From positions 242,465 to 290,736 of the forward strand of contig NZ_FYDL01000008.1 in NCBI RefSeq assembly GCF_900187505.1: a stretch of DNA of 48,272 nucleotides, in the 5' to 3' direction. The position numbers were made by a program, and so were the translations under genes. The first letter of the stretch is position 1. The number at the start of each line of letters is the position of its first letter. A model generated the notes under the pieces. That model searched no databases. It saw nothing but the letters and a program-made list of their open reading frames with translations, and was not told the DNA's origin. Below, one piece after another: positions 46,478 through 48,272 of this stretch. The DNA comes from Pseudomonas sp. Irchel s3h17. GTDB lineage: Bacteria; Pseudomonadota; Gammaproteobacteria; Pseudomonadales; Pseudomonadaceae.

Positions 46478-47149
46478 ATGATGGATGACCCGGTCAAACT
46501 TGAATTTTCCGAAAAGTACGATGAGGAACATGCCAAGCGCTATCTGCGCAAGCATAAGGACGGTCTCGGCCGCCAACTGTCGCACAAGCGGGACTTGCAA
46601 TTGGCACGTACCGCGCTCAAACGCGTAGGTGAACCGGGCCTGGTGCTGGACTTGCCCTGCGGTGCCGGACGCTTCTGGCCGATGCTGGCGGAAAAATCCA
46701 ACCGTGTGATCATCGGGGCAGACAACTCCGCGTCAATGGTAAAGATCGCAACCCAGGCGCAACCTGCCGACGTGGTCAAGCGGGTACGCCCTTTGCAGAC
46801 CTCTGCATTCGATATCGCCTTGCCTGACAGCTCCGTGGACAGCATCTTCTGCATGCGTTTGCTGCACCACATCGGTGAGGCCGAGCATCGACTGGCCATC
46901 TTGAAGGAATTTCAGCGTGTCACCCGCGACAGCGTCATTCTTTCCTTGTGGGTCGACGGCAATTTCAAGGCCTGGAAACGCAAGCGTGCTGAGAAAAGCC
47001 GTGCGCAGGAAGGTTACCAAAACCGCTTTGTGTTGCCGGCCGCTACGGTAGAGGCCGAGTTTGAGCAGGCGGGTTTCCGCATTCAGGAACATTTGGATTT
47101 CATTCCGCTCTACGCCATGTGGCGCGTTTATATTTTGCGAAAGAGGTAA
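46478..47149 (+). CDS. Class I SAM methyltransferase (Orf222-like)
   Basis: A 223-residue SAM-dependent methyltransferase. Motif I is VLDLPCGAGRFWPML near 56-70, post-I Asp in IIGADNS, motif II near DSSVDSIFCMRLLHHI. The substrate is unknown; position with wapQ suggests the LPS core or a membrane-linked target. It corresponds to orf222 after colRS in P. fluorescens WCS365. AGGAGA precedes an ATGATG pair; I chose the first. Four bases separate its stop from wapQ. Confidence 0.85.
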   Translation: MMDDPVKLEFSEKYDEEHAKRYLRKHKDGLGRQLSHKRDLQLARTALKRVGEPGLVLDLPCGAGRFWPMLAEKSNRVIIGADNSASMVKIATQAQPADVVKRVRPLQTSAFDIALPDSSVDSIFCMRLLHHIGEAEHRLAILKEFQRVTRDSVILSLWVDGNFKAWKRKRAEKSRAQEGYQNRFVLPAATVEAEFEQAGFRIQEHLDFIPLYAMWRVYILRKR

Positions 47150-47153
47150 CAGC

Positions 47154-47867
47154 ATGGCAGTTGAACAGGTATCGGAAACGCAACACGCGCCCGACGATCG
47201 CTTCGAGTATTTCTGGAGCCAGCGCGGCGAATGGGTGGAAGAGCCCAATGTACGTCGCGGTGGAGAAAGTGGCGTACAGCGTATCCATACACCTAATGGC
47301 CAATTGCTGTATGCCAAGCGCCAGACCGGGCATATCTATCGAGACTGGTTGCATCCGTTCGGCCGTCCGACCGTGTTGCGCGAGCTTGATGCCCTGACCG
47401 GCCTGCAGGCGTTGAAAGTCCGAGTGCCGGAAATCGTGTTCTGCGGTGCCCAGCCAGACCCGGTACACCAGTGGCGTGCGTTGCTGGTCACCAAGTCTCT
47501 GGACGGCTTTGTCGAGATTGAAGACTGGTATGCCAATGGTGGTCGCGAGCGTCATGGCGAGGCCTTGCATGACAGTATGCTCAAGGAACTGGCTGAAAAC
47601 CTGGCGCGGATGCACAAGGGTCGTTGGCAGCACGGTTGCTTGTACATCAAGCATATCTTTGTGCGGGTCACCGGCGAGGGGGCTGCGGCCAAGGCCGAAG
47701 TGGCCTTGCTGGACCTGGAGAAATGCCGTCAGCGTCTGCTGAGCAAGCAGGCGGCCGTGCACGACATGAGGCAGTTACGGCGCCATTCGTCGTGGAAACC
47801 GGCAGACTGGGACAAGCTAGTCTATTTTTATAAGACGGCGTTTGGCAGCGCTATCAAAGGTTTATAG
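47154..47867 (+). CDS. wapQ: Lipopolysaccharide kinase, InaA/WapQ family
   Basis: A 237-residue protein-kinase-like enzyme. Lys55 in YAKRQ is the ATP-binding Lys, Glu77 in LRELDAL the partner Glu, the catalytic-loop position reads QHGCLYIKHIF (160-170) and the metal-binding Asp187 is in LLDLEK. The usual Asp of the catalytic loop (HGD or HRD) is Cys162 here; whether the enzyme is active is open. Expected to phosphorylate the LPS inner core in the cytoplasm, helping the outer-membrane barrier. GAGG lies before the ATG. Confidence 0.85.
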   Translation: MAVEQVSETQHAPDDRFEYFWSQRGEWVEEPNVRRGGESGVQRIHTPNGQLLYAKRQTGHIYRDWLHPFGRPTVLRELDALTGLQALKVRVPEIVFCGAQPDPVHQWRALLVTKSLDGFVEIEDWYANGGRERHGEALHDSMLKELAENLARMHKGRWQHGCLYIKHIFVRVTGEGAAAKAEVALLDLEKCRQRLLSKQAAVHDMRQLRRHSSWKPADWDKLVYFYKTAFGSAIKGL

Positions 47868-47869
47868 TG

Positions 47870-48097
47870 ATGAAACTCGAAATTGCGCGAGGTTTGTTTC
47901 TAGTAGGAGCCTTGGCAGTTGCTTCATTGGCGGTGGCCGCATGGGAGCAGCCCCGCACGCAAGTCCTCAGTACCGCTCACGGCGACGAGCATTGTTTATT
48001 GCCACGGGTTGAGAAATCATCAGTGGCGACCCAGCCTGATCATGATTTGTTGTTGTTCATGTTCAGTATGAGCCAGGGAATGAGACCGCAGAGCTGA
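47870..48097 (+). CDS. Small exported hypothetical protein
   Basis: A 75-residue protein with a signal peptide (MKLEIARGLFLVGALAVASL, likely cut after AVAAW/AVA near 23-24) and a short mature part of about 50 residues with one Cys. It follows wapQ at two bases' distance and is the last gene before the terminator, so it is probably in the same transcript. Function not recognised. Confidence 0.6.
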   Translation: MKLEIARGLFLVGALAVASLAVAAWEQPRTQVLSTAHGDEHCLLPRVEKSSVATQPDHDLLLFMFSMSQGMRPQS

Positions 48098-48116
48098 AGA
48101 CATTGAAGCGCAACGA

Positions 48117-48143
48117 AAAGGCCTCGCACATGCGGGGCCTTTT
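48117..48143 (+). terminator. Terminator of the colRS-wapQ cluster
   Basis: AAAAGGCCTCGCA-CA-TGCGGGGCCTTTT forms a stem with T-rich end 19 bp past the last gene. The intron-like sequence begins five bases further on. Confidence 0.85.
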
Positions 48144-48147
48144 GTTT

Positions 48148-48272
48148 GTGCGCCAGGCATGGCGCGTTGCGCGCAAGCGCAACCAGCTTGGCTGTGGTGG
48201 CCTCGCTGGTGACTTGGAGGTGAAAGTCCTCTACACACCCGGCAAGGGGAAGTGTTAGCCAGAGGCAAGGGT
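48148..48272 (+). mobile_element. 5' end of a group II intron (cut by the window edge)
   Basis: The sequence starts GTGCGCC, the GUGYG 5' splice-site form of group II introns. Nested domain-I-like hairpins follow: GCGCC/GGCGC and GTTGCGC-GCAA-GCGCAAC. Then come GGAGGTGAAAGTCCTC and TACACACCCGGCAAGGGGAA, which I recognise from 5' regions of introns carrying LtrA-type reverse transcriptases. Insertion directly after a terminator is a known preference of some classes. The maturase/RT gene would lie beyond the window. Confidence 0.75.

Overview
The window is chromosomal DNA of a Pseudomonas, most likely of the P. fluorescens group. The basis is GC-rich codon use, REP palindromes of the type GTGGCGAGGGAGCTTGCTCC in many gaps, and gene order (aat/aau block, glp cluster, argF-grxD-bfrB-bfd-rnt-pyrC-motY-argG, rnf-nth, colRS-orf222-wapQ) known from this genus. 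About 48 protein genes were found. No rRNA, tRNA or CRISPR was seen.

Layout. 1-890: tandem 240-bp REP-doublet array. 1040-2542: exported alpha/beta hydrolase and GlpM. 2562-9700 (minus): acidic amino acid uptake operon aatJQMP with its two-component system aauSR, headed by a complete sigma54-type control region (two AauR boxes, an IHF site, -24/-12). 9759-15084 (minus): glycerol genes glpF, glpK, glpR, glpD. 15454-16807: YbaK-type deacylase and a PhzF-family protein. 16853-18879 (minus): argF with a translationally coupled solitary ABC ATPase. 19332-21440: molybdopterin oxidoreductase. 21538-27987: grxD, bfrB, bfd, 2-Cys peroxiredoxin, rnt, pyrC, motY, argG.

28.0-30.0 kb is an AT-richer accessory patch with an unrecognised two-TM protein, a GT-rich microsatellite and an orphan BvgA/EvgA-type response regulator. 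30.1-35.1 kb (minus) is an rnfA-B-D-G-E-nth-PA3496-like operon. It has no rnfC, its RnfB is soluble with a long repetitive tail, and the RnfA/RnfE cysteines that normally hold the membrane [2Fe-2S] cluster are mostly gone. This is the most unusual system in the window. 35.2-41.0 kb holds metG, mrp/apbC, a FabG-like reductase, a HugZ-like protein and fxsA. 41.3-43.3 kb is groESL. 43.4-48.1 kb carries a PAP2 phosphatase divergent from colRS, then a methyltransferase, a WapQ/InaA-type LPS kinase and a small exported protein. Similar ColR-box-like sites lie in the PAP2/colR gap and before the methyltransferase. At 48148, directly after a terminator, what looks like the 5' end of a group II intron begins and runs off the window.

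Themes: nitrogen and carbon scavenging (glutamate/aspartate, glycerol), arginine and pyrimidine synthesis with ArgR-like operators before argF and argG, iron storage and redox repair, and outer-membrane maintenance through ColRS. Names rest on motif and synteny recognition from memory; no database search was run.
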